NCBI GenBank assembly: GCA_964036045.1
Contig: OZ038382.1
Span: forward strand, 150,982,961-151,046,960
DNA length: 64,000 bases
Direction: 5' to 3'
Source: Eutreptiella sp. 'Long Island Sound 2002'
Lineage: Eukaryota; Euglenozoa; Euglenophyceae; Eutreptiales; Eutreptiaceae
Shown here: in pieces, positions 62,201 to 64,000 of the stretch
Layout: each line of letters opens with the position of its first letter
Numbering within the stretch: the first letter of the stretch is position 1
Notes under the pieces: generated by a model
Databases searched by the model: none
Told to the model about the DNA's origin: nothing
Seen by the model: the letters and a program-made list of their open reading frames with translations, nothing else
Program-made: the position numbers and the translations under genes

Positions 62201-63642
62201 GCTTAACGCTCTACCCTCACAGTCCCTAGACAGAATACTTGTTGCCAACACATTGGTACTGCCCTGTTTGCTGTATCGGTGTGAATGTCTGCCCCTTGCT
62301 GCCCTACAGATCAAACAGATGGTACAAGCCATAGAACGTTACGTTCTTGGTGTTGTGGACTACCCTCAGTACTCGCACAGAAAACACTATACACACATCA
62401 CACACGCGGGTTTGGATTGAGGTACCTCGCTGTCCTCCAGCCCACCCGCGTCCTCGACTCCCTGCACACCAACCCACGCTCAGCACCCGGTCCAGCTTTC
62501 CCCTCTCCCCATGGCGCCTTTTCACCGCGGCAACAGCACTGCTTGGCCCTCCCCGTTCACACCCCATGATACCCCTCCCTGTGTCATGGGGAGCTAAACG
62601 CTCCTTACAAGGCGCCTCTACGGTAATCACGAGTTCCGGACTCACCACGCACGTCCTCAGTAGCCCAGGCACCGCCCCGGATTGCACGTACACCGACGGC
62701 AGTCGTGTTGGCTCCCCACTTGCCTCAGGAGCTTGTGCAGTCCCGCCAGATGGACGCATCGTTGTCTGTCGAGTGCCTGGCCCCCCAAACTCATATAAGG
62801 CTGAAGTCATAGGCATCCTCCTTGGATCAGAATTTTCCCCACCCTCCACCAAAAAAAAAGTCGACTGCAAAGGAGCCATCGCCTCCACTACTGGCGTCTA
62901 ACACCCCATCCGACATGCACGCTACGTCCAGATGGCAGGAAAATTCATACTCCAAAAAAGAACACCGACCAGAGTGGATTGAGGGCCACACGGGACACCT
63001 TTTTCAGGAGCGCTCCGACGAGTATGCGAAGTATGGGTCCACGCTCCCCCCCCCACCACCAGTCGCCCCCTCTACCCCCTGGGACATCATCCGCCATGGC
63101 AAACTTCTGTCTCCACCCCATAACGTCTGGACACATGACCTCTCCCTGACACACACACATGATCACTTCCACTCCTCCTCTTGGAAACCACTCGGAACAC
63201 GCCGGTTGGCATGGCATAAGTGGCTGTTTGGACTCCAATCCCAACAAGGGTATGCCCACCATGCCACGTTTTGGAAAGATAACATCCCCCCTGCCCCTTG
63301 CTCCCATTGTGAACACAGACACAACAAGAGTGTCCACGGTTATGTCGCACACTGCTCGCATGCACACCCTCTTGTCCACGCGCGGACGTCCGCATGGCCC
63401 GACCACTCTACGCCACCCGATGGCGGGCAACTGCACACAGACGTGACCTCCGCATCGCCGGGCGCCTTGCTGTGCCCGTCTCATTATTCCGCGCCCTGAG
63501 CACCGCCCACGGAGGCCCTGAAGCGGCCAGAAAAACCTTTTACAGATGGCAACGGACCGTGCTGGACAGTGTCACAGCACTCCTGTCCGAATGGATTCCT
63601 GCCCCCTCGTCCAAACCTAACCCGTTCACACCGTCCGATTGA
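59217..63642 (+). pseudogene. LINE ORF2: endonuclease, RT, RNase H, zinc motif
   Basis: From 59217 to 62420 one frame holds, with stops at 61008 (TGA) and 61428 (TAA). The N-terminal extension has two similar hydrophobic segments (TAICVGMHRLL at about 59392, TMICLGTHRLL at about 59668). Endonuclease (60000-60700): SLQEF, GVALLVH, GDYNS, YIDRAYS, SDHDLI. RT: SPGPDGVPPYLL, FSFDMYHPFDSPP, HGVKQGCPLSCFLF, catalytic SAYVDDIS (about 61830). The frame changes near 62400, 62600 and 62870. RNase H: DCTYTDGSR and YKAEVIGILLG, then WIEGHTG. Zinc motif C-x2-C-x8-H-x4-C in CSHCEHRHNKSVHGYVAHC (about 63300). The C-terminal helix KTFYRWQRTVLDSVTALL ends at 63642. It nicks target DNA and reverse-transcribes element RNA at the nick. 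Confidence 0.85.
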
Positions 63643-64000
63643 AACGACTCTCACCGACCAGTCTGAGACCCCTGTGTCGTCCCTGCACCCCATCACATGT
63701 TGTGGTTTGTTTCTTGGGAACTCGACTGTGCCTCTTTGTTTCTCGAAAATCACAAAATACGACAAACCTCTTCTGCGCAGGGTCTTTAGACGGGGCACCA
63801 ATAATAACACAATCTCGAAGACAAAAACCCTGTTCAAAGATCGAAGTATCTTACAGCGCTCATTCACAGTTGGCATTCGATGCTTCTTTATTATTCACAG
63901 ACTGCAGTGCGATTGCGACTGCGACTTGCGACTTGCGCGCTGCTGCGCTGCTGCTGTTCGAAGCCATAACACTACCCCCCCGTTGACACCTTGAAGAGGT
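63643..64000. other. LINE 3' region and window end, no gene seen
   Basis: A TTCTTTATTATTC stretch near 63890 and GCGACT-rich repeats (63905-63945) may mark the LINE tail. Short frames only. Confidence 0.4.

Larger units (their letters stand above)
56675..63900 (+). mobile_element. APE-type LINE retrotransposon with RNase H
   Basis: About 7.2 kb: ORF1 (56675-59161), ORF2 (about 59217-63642) with endonuclease, RT, RNase H and zinc motif, then a short 3' region. The 5' end is uncertain, lying just after the Gypsy remnant. Coding is broken by a handful of stops and three frameshifts. No target duplication could be assigned because the 3' end lies near the window edge. Confidence 0.8.

Overview
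Eukaryotic, transposon-dense DNA. There are no rRNA or tRNA genes, no CRISPR and no bacterial operons. Almost every recognisable protein belongs to a mobile element, and the elements are nested inside each other. The host cannot be named from the sequence. The mix (a DIRS-type tyrosine-recombinase retrotransposon, a chromodomain Ty3/Gypsy element, an APE-type LINE, a Penelope-like reverse transcriptase, Harbinger-like transposase, very GC-rich retroelements, TTAGGG-type interstitial repeats) fits a protist or alga with a large repeat-rich genome. The only possible non-mobile gene is a broken RING-finger gene.

Layout. 1-1406: no gene, then a dispersed repeat (R1). 1411-12039: a GC-rich repeat block containing a structurally complete DIRS element (1573-6584) with inverted terminal repeats, an internal complementary region, broken gag and RT ORFs and an open tyrosine recombinase. 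12040-14935: a small LTR element (621-bp LTRs) on the minus strand that encodes only a coiled-coil protein. 15635-16344 and 27393-28958: the two halves of a second, plus-strand copy of the same LTR element. They are separated by 11 kb (16345-27392) holding minisatellites, a RING gene, a TIR transposon with a Penelope-like RT fragment, and Harbinger-like remnants. 28959-47773: a minus-strand GC-rich retroelement (called E here) with RNase H, a RING-like ORF and a further ORF. It was cut by a nearly intact Gypsy element (34003-44747, TSD CGCTG) and by a 540-bp TIR element (45750-46289). 48373-54738: a second R1 copy cut by a related GC-rich element (D, 48780-54483) with an 11-bp target duplication. 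55090-56600: a degenerate Gypsy pol. 56675-63642: a two-ORF LINE with endonuclease, RT, RNase H and zinc motif, open apart from a few stops and frameshifts.

The Gypsy element is the best preserved. Its LTRs differ at about eight positions by eye. It has a tRNA-iMet-like primer site and a polypurine tract. Its gag and pol share one reading frame and are separated by a single UAG. Its pol carries a Dam-like methyltransferase domain between protease and RT, the same kind of domain found in the DIRS element here. Elements D and E share an ORF with an AVLRI motif and look like members of one poorly characterised retroelement family. The lack of introns and of host genes means most 'gene' calls below describe mobile-element proteins, many of them dead.
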